DNA of 64,000 bases. Origin: Hofstenia miamia. Lineage: Eukaryota; Xenacoelomorpha; Acoela. Shown here piece after piece: positions 44,725 to 57,679 of this stretch. The position numbers and the translations under genes are program-made. The stretch lies in the NCBI GenBank assembly GCA_004352715.1, contig SCFE01000010.1, forward strand, positions 202,718 to 266,717. The letters are read 5' to 3'. Each line of letters starts with the position of its first letter. The first letter of the stretch is position 1. The notes below the pieces were generated by a model. The model saw only the letters and a program-made list of their open reading frames with translations. It was not told where the DNA came from and searched no databases.

Positions 44725-45776
44725 CTAAATATAACTATATAATAATTAAAGAAAAATAATTGAATACCGGACATTATCAGCAGCAAATATATTGAACTCA
44801 ACGAGTTTCAGGCTTTAACAGAAATATTTCCTACCGCTAAGATCGCATACAATACCTAGGTAACTAGAACGTAGGTATAATGATTTCGTAATTTTGGCAT
44901 CGTATAAATTAATGACGGAATTTTGGAAAATTTTGAAATGTTTGAAAATATCTAATTTTTATGTAATCGTAATCGAAATTGTCAAAAAACTTACTGCTAG
45001 TTTTTGAAATTTCTTATAATTTATAATATTGCTCATTTTGGTTAAATCCTGATTCAATTTTCAATTTTTTAATGTCCATTGTGGCCTCTGAAAACTGTAA
45101 TAGTGTTATATATTGTATTGTTTATATTGTTCAGGCTTTTCCAGTTTTTACATTTTGAAGAAATTTTTACATTCAATAGAGTTTTTTCAGATTTAAATAC
45201 AATTCCAAGTTTTTATATTCATGATATTTTTCAATGTAGCAACTTGTTTAGAATAATGGATTTTTTACAAATTTTTCAAATTAAGGTATTAATGACATAT
45301 CTTCAGAGAGTTTCAATTGCTAACTCATTTGAGTTGCTGAAATTCCTGAAGTAACTCCAAAAAAACATATATGTGTGTAATATAACTTAACATATATTTT
45401 TCACTTTCAGAAGTAATCATTTCAGGTTAAAAACATTGATTATTTATGCATTTATATATTTATTAGTGGAGTACTCACATTATTATTTTTTGGAACAATA
45501 GGAGATATAAATGTTGTTTTGTTCCAACATGCCACATAACAAGTAAATATAACCCTAATATTAGGTTCTTGAGTGTTCCAATGAACTGCAATTTGTGAAT
45601 GGCTTTGCTTAACACAATCAAAACAATGCTGTAAATCCTCTAATATACCCTATGTTTGTTAGTGAAAAAAGTTTTGATTTAAAAAAGGATATGATAAATT
45701 ATAATCAAGTTTTTTACAAAAAATCCAAAGAAAAATATCCAGTGTACTTCTAAAATTATTCACTTGTCATCAAGAA
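44725..45776. other. Non-coding interval upstream of the recognised dehydrogenase exons
   Basis: AT-rich DNA without a supported gene. The missing first coding exon and promoter of the dehydrogenase lie here or further right. Confidence 0.5.
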
Positions 45777-46593
45777 CCCAGATAACAATGTTGGTTGTTT
45801 TTACGTTGTTTATAGTTGTTTCATACTTTTGGTTGTTGCAGCAACCACTAACATCATAATAACAACTAGTAAAAAATAATCAGTGAGCAGATGCTTGCAT
45901 ATAAAACTCATTTTGTTAGTTTTATTACTAGATCCTTTTATAAAAAAAGGATTTGATAAATCTTTTTTGAAATTTTCAATTTGCAAAGAATTATAATATA
46001 CCAGATAAGTGAATTTTCTAAATAATTTATTCATGAATATTTGGACACCTTGATATTGACTGTTAAATACCATAAGTTACAATTGAGCTGAAGAGATTTT
46101 TCACCTCTTAAGAAAGTACTATTTTAAAATTGTGCTTAATTTTAGAGTTTTAAATCTTTGTTAAATTTGTTAGATTTTTATGCTCATTGTTATCATTTAT
46201 ATACAAGACATTCATTTAAATCTTTAACAAATGTTTGTATTGAATATACTTGACAGTATCTCAAAGATAGTGGTCTGCCCTTTCTTAGGCTTGTGTTTGT
46301 TTAAACAGCAATGTTTGAACAGCTTAGCAATATAATATTTTATTTTGCATATATAAGTAATGCTAAAACAATAATGTGACAACATAAAACAACATTGTTA
46401 CAACCTCAAAATATTGCTGTTTCATTCATAAAAAACAACCAAAAAGTAACCTAATGAGATGTTTTTAAAGCAATGTTGTTTTGACCAATAAAATGGTACC
46501 ATTTCAACATTAAAACAACATTGCTTTTGACACATAAAACAACCACATAACAACCAAAAAGAATGTTGTTTAGCCTTTAAGTTGTTATCTGGG
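45777..46593. mobile_element. 817-bp non-autonomous DNA transposon with 12-bp inverted termini
   Basis: It begins CCCAGATAACAA and ends TTGTTATCTGGG, a perfect 12-bp inverted repeat. Both subterminal regions are rich in ACAAC/GTTGT words, many spaced a few bases apart (for example near 46420-46560). No transposase is encoded. A target duplication is not clear: the flanks read AAGAA on the left and AACCA on the right. Confidence 0.7.
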
Positions 46594-49500
46594 AACCATG
46601 CACATTAGTACAATCACCAGTGCACTTGCCTAGTAAACAATTATAAAAATTATCACCCAGTTCAAAAAAAGGTGAACTTCTCCTTTCATGTGATAAGGAA
46701 TTAGAATGCTACCACCAATCTGACCAAACAGTAGTATGTTTCATATGCAGTTGTGAATTTCTAACACAGTCAGATATATTTGCATACTTATTAATAATTG
46801 TTTATTCAGATAGAATGTGATTCTGTAAATGAGGCACACAATTGGGATACTATATGTTTTGTTTGAAATTTCTATTTAGGTCTAAACCAATTTCAGATCA
46901 CATCTTTCTAAATGTGTACTTCATTTTAATATTTTAGAATCCACAGACAACTTGCAACAAAAAAACTTAAACATTATTTTTATGAAAGTCCTGACATTAG
47001 TATGTCTTCTCTAACATCTCAATATTCCTCAAACACTACATCATCATCATAAGATGACAATATTTCAAAAAAACGCCTATTGCAAAATCCCCTGCAATAT
47101 TTGAATTGTCAAAAGAACATATTTCTATCTTAAATTTATTGGTTAATCACATCAATGTTCAAAATACAACTTGAATGGGATTTTAGTAGTACTATTGAGA
47201 TTTTGGTTGCCCAATACTGAAATTGCCAAAGTTATTATTGTGTTGGAGTCTACCATCAGTCATAGTATATCTGCTTATTTAATTGAGTTATATGTTTTAT
47301 TGAAAAATTCAGTATTTTCATAGTAATATATTTTATAAGTAGAAATTTCATAAATAACATAATCTCCTAAATATAACTACAAATTTCATTCTTACATTAG
47401 TAGCATTGTTCTTAAAACTTCCTGTATGATATTTATTTAATATTTATATAAATTGTTGTATCTTAGGTTAATATATAAGTGAATCACTCTACTATTATGT
47501 TCTTTAGTCACTACTTTAACTATGTTCATATTTTCACATTCCACAACAATAGGAAACCATAAGGTGCATATTTTTACTTCTTCAGGCTTGTCAATTATAA
47601 AAATCTCTGAATGTTAGTGTAGTGCAGTCAGGAACAATTGTGCAATTATATCCTCTAAATTACTTAATTCTAACAATGATATTTGATATTTAATTTGGTT
47701 CTTTATCACCTCTTCAAGTCTGATGTCACCAAAAATGTCTGACCATTAAAGAAATGGTTTCAATAAAATTTGATAGAGTAATTTGAATTTGTGACACAAT
47801 CAATCTTACTGTAAGCTAGAAAATGATTAGAAAAAAATAAATTGGAGCTTTTCATTTTAATGAAATGCAAGACAATAAATTCATTGAGATTTGAATTCAC
47901 AATGGCAGTTTCTTACATAATGAAGCAATAGTTCATGTATTGCATAAAAAAATGAAGAACAAGTCAAAATGTAGGTCTGACAGTCAAAATTATGCAAAAT
48001 GTTTGGAATTGAATGAAAGATTCCTATAGTAGAAACTATAAATGAAATTTTCTGTAGTAACAGCTTTTAATGTTGGCTAAATATAAAGATATTTAATTAC
48101 TATAATGCCAAAATAGGATAAAAGAAGATATCACACATTGAACCTGAAAACATGGACACATTTTTCACATCTAATTTTCCTTCAGATTTAGTATATAAAC
48201 CTGTTGATAAGTCCCCAATAACCACATGCCCAATGTTGTCAATTTTACATTTTACATGGACTGTCAAATAGAGTCATGTCTTTATTCTATGTTTACAGTG
48301 ACAACTTGCAATATAGTCATTGATAAACCATTATGATTAAAATACATTTGTTAAAGGGCCTAATGTGGTCACTAGTTCTGTAGAGACTACAATTGTTAAA
48401 AAAAGATCATTCTTGTTTAGATACACTAAACAGTGTTTTGAACCAGCACAGAAAGCTGTTCACAACAATCCAACCATATAAAAGAATGTGTACCAGTGAC
48501 TCAAGTGTAAGTTTTACTACTTCTTTAAGCTCACATAGTACCATTGCTTCTGAACATTCTTTGGAAAGAGGAAGTTGCTTAACTAAAGTGCATAACAAAA
48601 TGTTGCATTCTTGTTTTATCACTCCACACAGTGCACAACATTTAGGAGATAAGAATTTATCTCAAGAAAATGAAAATAATCTGATATCAATACTTATATC
48701 TGAAAACTTGAAAACCAATACTTCAGTGCTACCACTTATAATTGATAAGAATAGAAGGCAATTGGTAAATAAGTTTGTGGAATATCCTAAAGTTGTGCAT
48801 GAGAATTTGCAACACAGTTATTTCCACAGAATGGTTCACATATTTTTACTGAATCAGTACAAATTTAGAACTTACAACTTTTTAAACTAAAAAACAGACA
48901 ATTTGAAAAAATTTAAAAAGTCAATATCCAATGTGGAACATTACTCATAATCTATTTTCTATGAGTAGAGGAAGTATTGGATAAGGAAATTGAAAATTGT
49001 TTATCAGACATCTTTAGTTAAATCACAAAACATCAAGCTACACATAGTTGTACCCAAATACACTAAAACAGAAGTTCCTCAAACACTACTAAACATGGAA
49101 ACAATAATGGAAAATGTTTATATATGAAATTCACAAGGAATATAGTTAAGACTACAGATTCCATAAAATCCATAACCAATCTTATTACTATGGACATCAT
49201 GTTATATTGGTTGAACCCTGCATTCAACTCAATGGTAGAACCAAGAATAGCAATTGATATTGGGGAGCTACAAGTGAAACAATATATGAAATCTTTAACA
49301 GGCAAACTTGCTTAACCACCATAATGTTTATCAACAGGAAAACATTTAATATGCCTGAAGTATGTGACTGGATGGTATGGATGAGAGATATCATATTACA
49401 ATATCAGAAAATCTACCTTCATTCATGTTTAACAAAATATTAACAAAGGATAGAATATCATGTTAAGAAGGAAATGACAAGTTAATTTCTATGATTGAAA

Positions 49501-50717
49501 TTAAACCAATTCAGAACTAAAGATATTAGATGAAAAACAACTCCTTAGTGAATTTATGATACTATTATTACCAAAAACACAAGAAATTGTAGACAAAGTC
49601 CAATTTGAAAAAATTCAGGAAAACAAACTTGTCTCAACAGTTACAATGATAGAAGATATCTTAAAAGAGGAACCTTTATCAACCAATGCAGAATATGGAA
49701 TTAAAATTGTTCTACAAAAATTTGGATCATGTAAGGAAATGCAAACTGCTTTATGTGAAATATTACTTATGCTAAAATTATTTCCACTACAAGAGATAAA
49801 GTGGTTATTAACCCCCAAACCCCCAAACTACTCAAAGGTCACAACACATGAAGTCAATTATGCCTACCACTGCTAAAAATATCAATAGCTATCATCCTGC
49901 CTAAGGGGAGAATAAAGTGAAAATCACCAGCAAGATTACCTATGCCAATAGACGAAAGATATGTCAACTAACTATATACTGTTAGCAAATTGTTGACAGC
50001 TGAAAATCCAAAATTTCAATAAAAAATCTGTAAACAACAAATAATTTGGAATGAATATAATTTTATCTCTTTGTAACACCTTTAGACATGTATAAGAAAG
50101 GAAAATATGTATGAATTTGAATAGATGATGTGTGATGTTGGTCAAAGGAAATGGAAACAGATACTATTATCTTATTCTCAAGCATCAAAAGTTTTATGGA
50201 CTGATTTATTAGGAAAGAATTTAAAAGTTTATGATGAATAGAGACTGTAACAATGTTAAAAGCTAGAAACTATGGTCCCAAGAATATCACATATAACAAA
50301 GTGAGCTTCTTTTACAAAGATAGATGAAGAACCACAATTAATCTTTAACATATTCAAATTTTTTATCCAAATCACCCCATTCACAGTAGTAGATTTCATA
50401 CATCTGATGCTGACACAGCTATGAATCTTTTAGTGGCAATATAGGGACTTAAACTATGCACTCAATTCCACAACTACTTTCAAAAACATATCAATGAACT
50501 AAGAGGCAGCATATTTATACACCACTTACTGGAAACACTTAACTTCATTTTATTATGCTAGAAATTAATCAATTGAGAAAGATGTGGTACTGAAATTAAC
50601 AAAAGCTGAGGAATACACAGATATAAACTGGAATAAGCTGGTGTATGGGAGGCTCACATGTATACTGTCATTGTGACCAGACTAAAAAACAAGGTGAAAT
50701 CATTCCTAAAATGCTTT
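46594..50717 (+). other. Interval with broken plus-strand ORFs, unknown
   Basis: Three plus-strand ORFs stand out: 48393-48890 (165 codons, Ser/His-rich, with SLSSHSTIASEHSLERG and an Asn/Leu-rich second half), 49124-49315 (ends LQVKQYMKSLTGKLA) and 49556-49876 (VDKVQFEKIQENKLVSTVTM, Leu-rich helices). Short in-frame phrases continue between and after them up to about 50650, which suggests one decayed gene or element of about 2.5 kb or more. I recognise no motif. It ends where the LTR begins at 50718. Confidence 0.35.
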
Positions 50718-51645
50718 TGTAGAGTCACTCGGGGAAATTTCGTGATTATTTAGTTGATTTTATATTGTTTTGTATTAACGTCAACATGACGTCAGCATTA
50801 TTTTATCTTAGTTATTTCAAGCATAGGTTTACGAAAAGAACTCATGTCCCCTTGATGGTGCTAAATGTGTTGCTCAAATTGAATTTGATTTGCGAGGGAA
50901 AATAATAACATGAACAACGAATGATTAACTGTTATTGTAAACTAAGACAGGTAGTTATTTATTGTTGTAACTATGTATAAAATGAGAAACGTTGTTGAGA
51001 AATGTTAATAGATTTTATCTAGCTTCAATTACTGTTCTCTCCGTTACTTTACTTGGTATATTTTAATTATGAAAATAATTGCTTAAGCTCGGCGACAATT
51101 TGGGAGTGCTTTCTGAAGGCACAGGGCGACACGTAGCTCCTGGCGATCATTTGATCTTCCCAGCCCAAATTGTGGACTCATTAGGTTACGGATACGGGTA
51201 CGGTTAAGGAAATAATAAACCTCTCATTTGATTCAACACGTACATGCACTTATATTTTGATTACACTGTGATGATACCATGCCATTGGCTAACACGAATG
51301 TCTGGTAATTACAGACTATTATTTAGTGAGGTGAGAACTAACAATGAAAATGAGATGTTTACTTTACTATGAGATAGAAATTAATAAGTGAGACAAATAG
51401 GGTAGCACCATGCACTAGTCGAGCACTAAACTGTTTCTAAAGATTCCGCTTCGGCTGGAAGCCATGTCAATTGGTCATCTTGGAACGAACTACCTAAAGT
51501 ATAAAATACTTGGATGAATTACCAATGTTTATATTAGTTTATTTTCTCTTTACCTGTTTCTCCCAGAATCGGGGCTGTCGTTTCTATGGTAAACCTTCTG
51601 CAGAGTCAATGAGTTTCTAGTATAATTACAGCCCACGATTCTACA
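50718..51645 (+). mobile_element. Ty3/gypsy 5' LTR
   Basis: It starts TGTAGAGTCACTC and ends TTCTACA, giving inverted TGTAGA/TCTACA ends. It is 928 bp and aligns end to end with 61061-61987, differing by several percent, often at CG/TG or CG/CA positions. It contains TATAAAA at 50976-50982 and AATAAA at 51215-51220, which could serve as promoter and polyadenylation signal. It is followed directly by a TGG-starting primer site. Confidence 0.93.
50787..50794. promoter_or_regulatory. CRE-type palindrome TGACGTCA in the LTR
   Basis: This is an exact binding-site consensus of CREB/ATF-type bZIP factors. It is conserved in the 3' LTR at 61130-61137 although the surrounding bases and many other CpGs have changed. 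It lies about 185 bp upstream of the TATAAAA. Confidence 0.5.
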
Positions 51646-51663
51646 TGGCGACCATGAGAGGAC
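51646..51663 (+). other. Primer-binding site
   Basis: TGGCGACCATGAGAGG directly follows the LTR end. The second copy has TGGCGACCATGACAGG at 61988. TGG pairs with the CCA end of a tRNA. I cannot name the tRNA from this sequence alone. Confidence 0.7.
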
Positions 51664-52083
51664 GCTGACGTGATAACAACATATTCTTGGTTGTCTCTTT
51701 TGATGGTTTGGATTTGGTTTTCGGTTTAGCTTTGGTGTTCGTCAGCTGGGATAGTTGTTTCCCCTGACGGCAATTGGATTTCAGTGCAAATCTACCAACT
51801 GATGTAGACGGATCCTTCTTCTCTCCATTGGGAGGGCAATCACGATTTTTCTGATATTTCTTTTAAGTGTTCTGCTTGATGTAAGTTTGTGTTTTACCTG
51901 TTACAATTCTGTTTTTGTCTCAGTGCTTTATGTGTTGGATTTATTACCAATTGCTGCTGTAATCCCACATTTGGGTTTGGATTCTGTGATTTTTAGGAGC
52001 TGTGTGTTTCTTCTGTGGTTGGGAAGTGCTCCCAAGTGTCTGTTATAATAGTTGTTATTTCTTGTTACTTTTCTTGTAGATTA

Positions 52084-53838
52084 ATGGATTCAAATCATAC
52101 AGTTACTTATTCTCCTACTTTTGGGACTCCTCCAAGTGTCCCCTGTGTAAGCATTGGCAACCAGGACGTTGCCCCTTGCACCGTTGGATCGTTGTTAAAT
52201 AACTTTTGCCCTCTGACTTCTCCTACCCAAACGTTGTCTCAACGTCAAGATCATCTAGCATCAACTAGTCCCTATGCATGCAGAGGTACTATTAGCCCTG
52301 ATGTTCAGCGACGGCTTCGCAGAGTCTTGAATACACAAAATGCTCCTCCTATTCCGTTTCATCCTGATCATCGTAGTGACAATATAATGAATTCTTTGCC
52401 CTGTTGTGACACTCAACAGATGGAAATCGAGCATTTGAAGGATGCTTTGTCACAGCAAGTTGCTATGAGAATGGACAGTGAGCGCCAGGTCAAGTCTCTT
52501 CAAGCTGAACTGAATACTCAACATGTTGCCTACCAGAAGATGGAAATGAGAATGCTAGAGTCAACTGTTGCCCTGGAATTACAAATTCACGAGTTAAAAA
52601 CTCAAATGGCTAAGTCAGAAGAAGCTAACCTTATGAAGCTCCCAGTTGACGAATTCGTTATGCATGCTACATTAAATGAAGCGTTAGGGGATTTTGCTGA
52701 GAAAATAACTGAGAAATTCGCCCAGATGATTTGAGGTGGAACTGCAACCCCTGTTCCTTTGAATGCTCCTACACCTTCTCAGCATTATGAAAGTAGAAAT
52801 ATGGTTCCTCCTCCGTCAGTGTCGTCATGCGTAAATCCATTTGTTTCTTCTACTCCCACGTTTACGCAAGCATCTATTGCCACCGTTGTTACTCCTAATA
52901 GAGATCGAGAGTGCATTCCGACAAGTCCCGTGCAGCCACCACCTTGTGTTTCTGCCCGTACTAGCTCAAAGGAACATATGTCTGATGCCTTGAGTCCAGT
53001 CAATGCTAGTACTTCGGATCAGAGACCCTGATTTCGTCATTCGATTCTTCCTGCCAAGACTCCTGGACAAATACCAGTTCACAGTAAACACTCAGTTTTA
53101 CCTAAGTTCATGGGACAGATTGACGCAGTCTCACAATCTTTTGAAGAATGGTTTTTCCTATTTGAGCTTCACATGAAACAATACAAAACCTCTCAAGAGG
53201 ACGCAATGTCACAATTCCCACTGTACTTGATGCTAGATTGAAACATCAAGACTCCTTATCAATTATTAGTAGGATTTTTTGAGGATCATTACAAGGCTCC
53301 TCATATAAAACATCAGTACAAAATGCTGCTTTGTGATATGTCTTTTAAGCGAGGAGATGATATTTGAAATTACATCACGCAAGTCGAAAGACTCTTCCGA
53401 TTGAGTAGTCTGTCTCCTGAGTACTCCAGGCATGATCTTTTCTCATATATCTGCCGAGGATTTCCTCCTTCAATCCGTAGTTGCCTGGAAATGAAATGTG
53501 ATCCAGAAGAGAATTTGCATGAGATTATAAGAAAAGCTATTAGCGTAGTCTACATGATCTATAACTCCAATCGAATTGATAAGGATCTCTACAAGCTCTC
53601 TGGTAACACCAGAAAAGTGGAGCAGACTAAAAAGACCATTCTAAAGAAGGAGTTCGACATGTCTTCAGTCAGGTGTTTCCGTTGTGGTGAAAAGGGGCAC
53701 TTCAAATCAAATTGTAAAGCGAAGATTCAGATAGTTGCTGAAGGTGAGGGTTTTGTAGTTGACGAGCAGCCACCGGTTGCCTCTTCTTCCGACACCTTAT
53801 TGGTAGACTTAAACGAAACCGAGCCCCATTTAAATTGA
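52084..53838 (+). pseudogene. Retrotransposon Gag, four in-frame TGA codons
   Basis: Gag would form the particle and bind the RNA. The start at 52084 (MDSNHTV) is chosen because the second copy starts at the equivalent ATG (62426). The order is a Ser/Pro/Thr-rich N-terminus, a coiled-coil-like region (MEIEHLKDALSQQVAMRMD onward, about 52420-52640), a Pro/Ser/Thr linker, the capsid-like part (SFEEWFFLFELHMKQYKTS, then SSLSPEYSRHDLFSYICRGF) and a CCHC zinc knuckle at 53674-53715 (CFRCGEKGHFKSNC). TGA codons at 52732, 53029, 53239 and 53365 interrupt it. Relative to copy 2 it lacks 27 bp near 53228. It overlaps the protease frame by 4 nt (TTGA), a -1 step. Confidence 0.88.
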
Positions 53839-54539
53839 CGGGAGCGCCGACTCCCTCAAAACGTGCACAGGACGTATTAGTGATCACCAATTTGATAAGG
53901 AAGAACCTAATTCCTGTGGAAATGAACGGAAGAATTATTAATGCTACTATTGATACCAGAGCTGCAGCTTCAATCATCAGTGATGAGTGTTGCAAGGATA
54001 TCTGTTTCACCCGTGAGTCTATCAACTCTTCAGCTGATATTAAACTTATTGATGCCTCCGGAAATGCAATATCTTTAAAAGGGAAATTAAAGAATGCTGC
54101 ATTTAAGATTCGCACAGAACAGTTCGAAGCAGATCTAATTGTCATTGATACTGCTAACCATCAGCTTCCGTACGACTTGATTTTGGGGAATGATTTTTTG
54201 GAGAAAAATTCATGTGTAATTGATTATAAGAACAACACTATATCTATAAAGGACCAAGAAGCTACTCAGCTAGCTACAATTCCGGAGCGTGAAGTCGTGT
54301 TTAACTTAAAGGAGCCTGTTTTTCTGGAAGCTAAACATTGGACTAGAGTAGCAGTGTTCTCGAATTTGGAAACGAGTGGTGATGTGATGATCGTGGGCCA
54401 GAGGGGCAAATATATCAAAGGTATTTCTTTTTCACCTGACTTGTGCAAGGTAACCTCAGGAAAAACGTATGTTACCATTTTGAACGGATCGACACGTCCG
54501 GTGAAATTCAATGAATCTGATCTCCAAATAATCATATAG
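53835..54539 (+). pseudogene. Retrotransposon aspartic protease, active-site glycine lost
   Basis: The retropepsin domain would cut Gag-Pol. The active-site segment reads IDTRAAASIIS (about 53949-53981), where the family has Asp-Thr-Gly; the Gly position is AGA (53958-53960). LILGNDFLEKNSC near 54178-54212 is the conserved flap/C-terminal block. The frame is -1 relative to Gag and is followed by a frame change near 54535 into the RT frame, where most relatives have a continuous Pro-Pol. The protein would be inactive because of the Gly to Arg change. Confidence 0.85.
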
Positions 54540-56065
54540 GCATAGGAGTTGAAAGCATTGAGACCTCATGTTTATTGAACATGCACAAACTATCACACAA
54601 TGTGAATATACTATGCAGACCGTTAAAATCCATATGTGGTAACATGAGACTATTTAATATCTTTATTACTGATACTGAGAAGAAGTCCCTTATCTCGATC
54701 TTGCGTAGTAAAAGTGAAGTCTTTAATTATGGGACAATTAGCGTGGGGCAGGCAATTGGGGAAGAGCATGTGATCGAGTTGAAACAGGAGAAGCCCATCC
54801 ACTTACCTGTTCGCCAAGTTCCTGAAAACCTAAAGGCAGAGTATGAAAAAATTCTTAAAGATTTAATAGAAAGTGGAATTATTCAGGGAAGTAATAGTCC
54901 CTATGCAGCCCCCACTGTATTTATTAGACAAGGGGAAAAATTTTGGCTTTGTATCGATTTCCGGAAACTAAATGACATCACTATTAAGGATGCTTACCCC
55001 CTACCTCGAATTGAAGATCTCCTATATGATGCCAGCAAGTATAAGTTCTTCTCTTGCCTCGATCTATGTAAGGCCTATTGGCAGGTACTGATGTGTCAAT
55101 CTGATATTCCGAAAACCGCCTTTATTACACCTTACGGTCTCTACGAATGGAAATATATGGCATTTGGATTATGTAATGCGCCTGCCACGTTTCAGCGCTA
55201 TGTTACAAAGGTATTAACTAAGGATTCTAATGTTCTTGAACCAGGGATTTCCGCATACATCAATGATATCCTGGTTGCCAGCAATACTTTTGATGAACAT
55301 TTAGAGAAATTACAGAGAACCTTGGAGTTATTGCAGAAAGCTGGTCTCAAGGTGAACTGGAATAAATGCTCCCTAGCGCAGATTAAAGTTACATTTCTAG
55401 GTAGAGTGATCAAGAATGGACGGATATCGATTAAGACCAATGCAAAACAGTTTCTAGAACGAATTGAAACACCTTGGAGTAGAAAAGATGTACAAAGGCT
55501 GATGGGATTTCTGAATTATTACGGAATGTTCCTCCCTGATCTAGCCGAGAAGACGAAGTCGATAACTCAACTACTGAAAAAATCCAACGAGTTTAAATGG
55601 ACGTGGACTGAGCAAGAAGCATTGGAAGGGATCAAGTCTGAGTTACAAAAAATACCATCATTGAACACCCCAGATTATACAAAAGAATTCATTTTCGATT
55701 GCAATGCTAGTGCTGTCGCCATTAGTGGTGTATTGAGCCAAGAAATAAACTGCGCTGAATGTCCAGTACAGTACTTCAGCAGAAAACTACGAGCTGCTGA
55801 GAAAAACTATGGCGCCACCAAGTGCGAAATGTTAGCGTTAGTAGAGTCATTAAAGAAGTTTCGATATTTCATTCTAGGGAGGAGATTCATAGTGTGCACC
55901 AACAACAGCGTGTTGGCTTGGCTCAAGAAGTTTTCAGGAGATTGATCCAATATAGTAGCCAGGTGGATAGAATACCTCAACGACTTTTCGTTTTCTATCA
56001 AGCATCGCCCTGGACGTTTACATTTAAACACTGATTATTGGACCGTGCTGCCAAGCTATGAATGA
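54536..56065 (+). pseudogene. Retrotransposon reverse transcriptase and RNase H, catalytic Asp residues lost
   Basis: This Ty3/gypsy RT copies the RNA genome. The blocks are VPENLKAEYEKILKDLIESG, SPYAAPTVFIRQ, CIDFRKLNDITIKDAYPLPR, FFSCLDLCKAYWQV (first palm Asp kept), TPYGLYEWKYMAFGLCNAP and then AYINDILVAS at 55253-55282. The YxDD box there reads Tyr-Ile-Asn-Asp. RNase H follows with IFDCNASAVAISGVLSQE (Asn at 55703-55705 where an Asp is expected), YFSRKLRAAEKNY and FIVCTNNSVLAWL (Asn at 55901-55903 in place of Asp). TGA at 55943-55945 is followed in the same frame by NIVARWIEYL and HRPGRLH, then TGA at 56063. Clear identity; not functional here. Confidence 0.92.
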
Positions 56066-56249
56066 GATTTAACTGCCAATCCTCATCAGAGAAGAAATAT
56101 CTGAGGATGAGATCATCAGACACCAACAAAACGATCTTATTTTATCAGACATTATGAAGAGACTGAAGGACCCCTTTTTTCCTCTTTCACCAATGGCGGT
56201 AAAATATTACAATTGATACAATTGGACAACAACTACGAAAGGTCTATTA

Positions 56250-57679
56250 TATGTAAAAAGTCAAAACAACCGTCTTGCTATACCCAAATATTTTAAACGA
56301 GATCTTGTGAGGAGAGTACATGAGAAAGGTCACCTAGGTATCATTCAAACTGAAAAGACTTTCAATTCTAGATATGTCACTATCAGTATCAGAGCAACAG
56401 TGCAAGACGTTATCAACAAATGTAAGAAATGTCTGCTAAATAATTCTGCTCACTTTCCAGAACAATGAGCCGAACTAGAATGTCGCGCTGCAACAGCCCC
56501 AAATGAGATTGTCCACATCAATCTGGAGCAGCTGTCTCGTGATAATGAGGGGTTTCAGTATCTCTTAGTCCTCGTCAATCACTTCACTAAGTACGCCCAT
56601 ATCATTCCTATGGACAGCACACTTGCCGAAAAAGTAGCCGACAAGATATTAAAAGAGTGGATATTAAAGTATGGTCCTATGTCTCGTTTGGTATCAGATC
56701 GTGGTCCACAATTCGAAAGTAATCTGATGAAAACTCTTATGACCGAATTGGAAATACTACATGATTTCACTACTGCATACCACCCTCAAGCAAATGGATT
56801 AGTGGAGCGATTAAACAGAACTTTGATAAAATTGATTAGAGTCGTGGTATCCCGAGCAGCAGGAAAAAACTGGCGACGAGTAATAGAGGGGGTCGAATTT
56901 TTTTAGAATACCTCAGTTCACTCTACCACTGGGATAAGTCCTTTCAAAGCAATGTTTGGGCGAGAAGCTTTAACTTCTCTGTCTATGATGTACCCGAACT
57001 ATTCTGAAATGACATTAGAAAGATATGTAAACCAACTCTTAAGTGACATGCAAGAAATTCATTTAACTATAGTTCATAATACTAACCAGTCCTGCATCAG
57101 GCAGAAGCGAACATTTAATAAAAAATTATATGGCGAACCTCACCGCCGCGGTGACAAAGTATTCGCATATCTGCCGCATATCACAACTGATCACAATCAA
57201 GTTAGGAAATTAGCCAACAACTATATGGCGAAGCTCACCGTAGTGGTGACAAAGTATTCGCATACCTGCCACGTGTCACAACTGATCACAATCAAGTCAG
57301 GAAATTAGCCAACAATTGGCAGGGACCATTCACAATAGAGAAAGTGCTCGACCACAACACCTATACACTTAGTAACGGGAGAACTGTACACTTCCAGAGA
57401 TTAAAACGAGCAATTAAGGACATTGAAAATGTCATCATTGATGACAATAACGAATACACTTTAATTGATAATGGTGTTGATGAATACGCCACCTTTGATA
57501 ATTTAACGGAATTTGTTGAGGAAAGCTTAGATGATACTGATTTTGAATCTGAAATAGTCGATAATTCTAGTTCACGAGTTTTGCCTGCAAGGCGCACTAG
57601 AGCTAATCAAACTTACGATCCCAATATTTGGGACCTTAATATTATGTTTAGGAATGAATCTGATAAGGAAGAAACATGA
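56250..57679 (+). pseudogene. Retrotransposon integrase with broken frame
   Basis: The N-terminal zinc-binding region (HEKGHLG, then CKKC near 56426-56437) precedes the core. The first catalytic position reads VHINLEQL, with Asn (AAT, 56520-56522) where the family has Asp; the second (VSDRGPQF) and the Glu (GLVERLNR) are kept. Lesions are TGA at 56466, TAG at 56904 in a T run, and a 95-bp tandem duplication at 57131-57315 that shifts the frame. The C-terminal part (57320-57679) has FTIEKVLDHNTYTL, KRAIKDIENV and a long acidic tail. It ends TGA at 57677-57679, overlapping the ATG of the next ORF as ATGA. Confidence 0.88.
57131..57315. repeat. 95-bp tandem duplication in the integrase
   Basis: TGGCGAACCTCACCGCC...CCAACAAC at 57131-57225 is repeated from 57226 with a few differences. 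The 95-bp length is not a multiple of three and changes the reading frame. This explains why the C-terminal tail lies in a different frame from the core. Confidence 0.93.
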
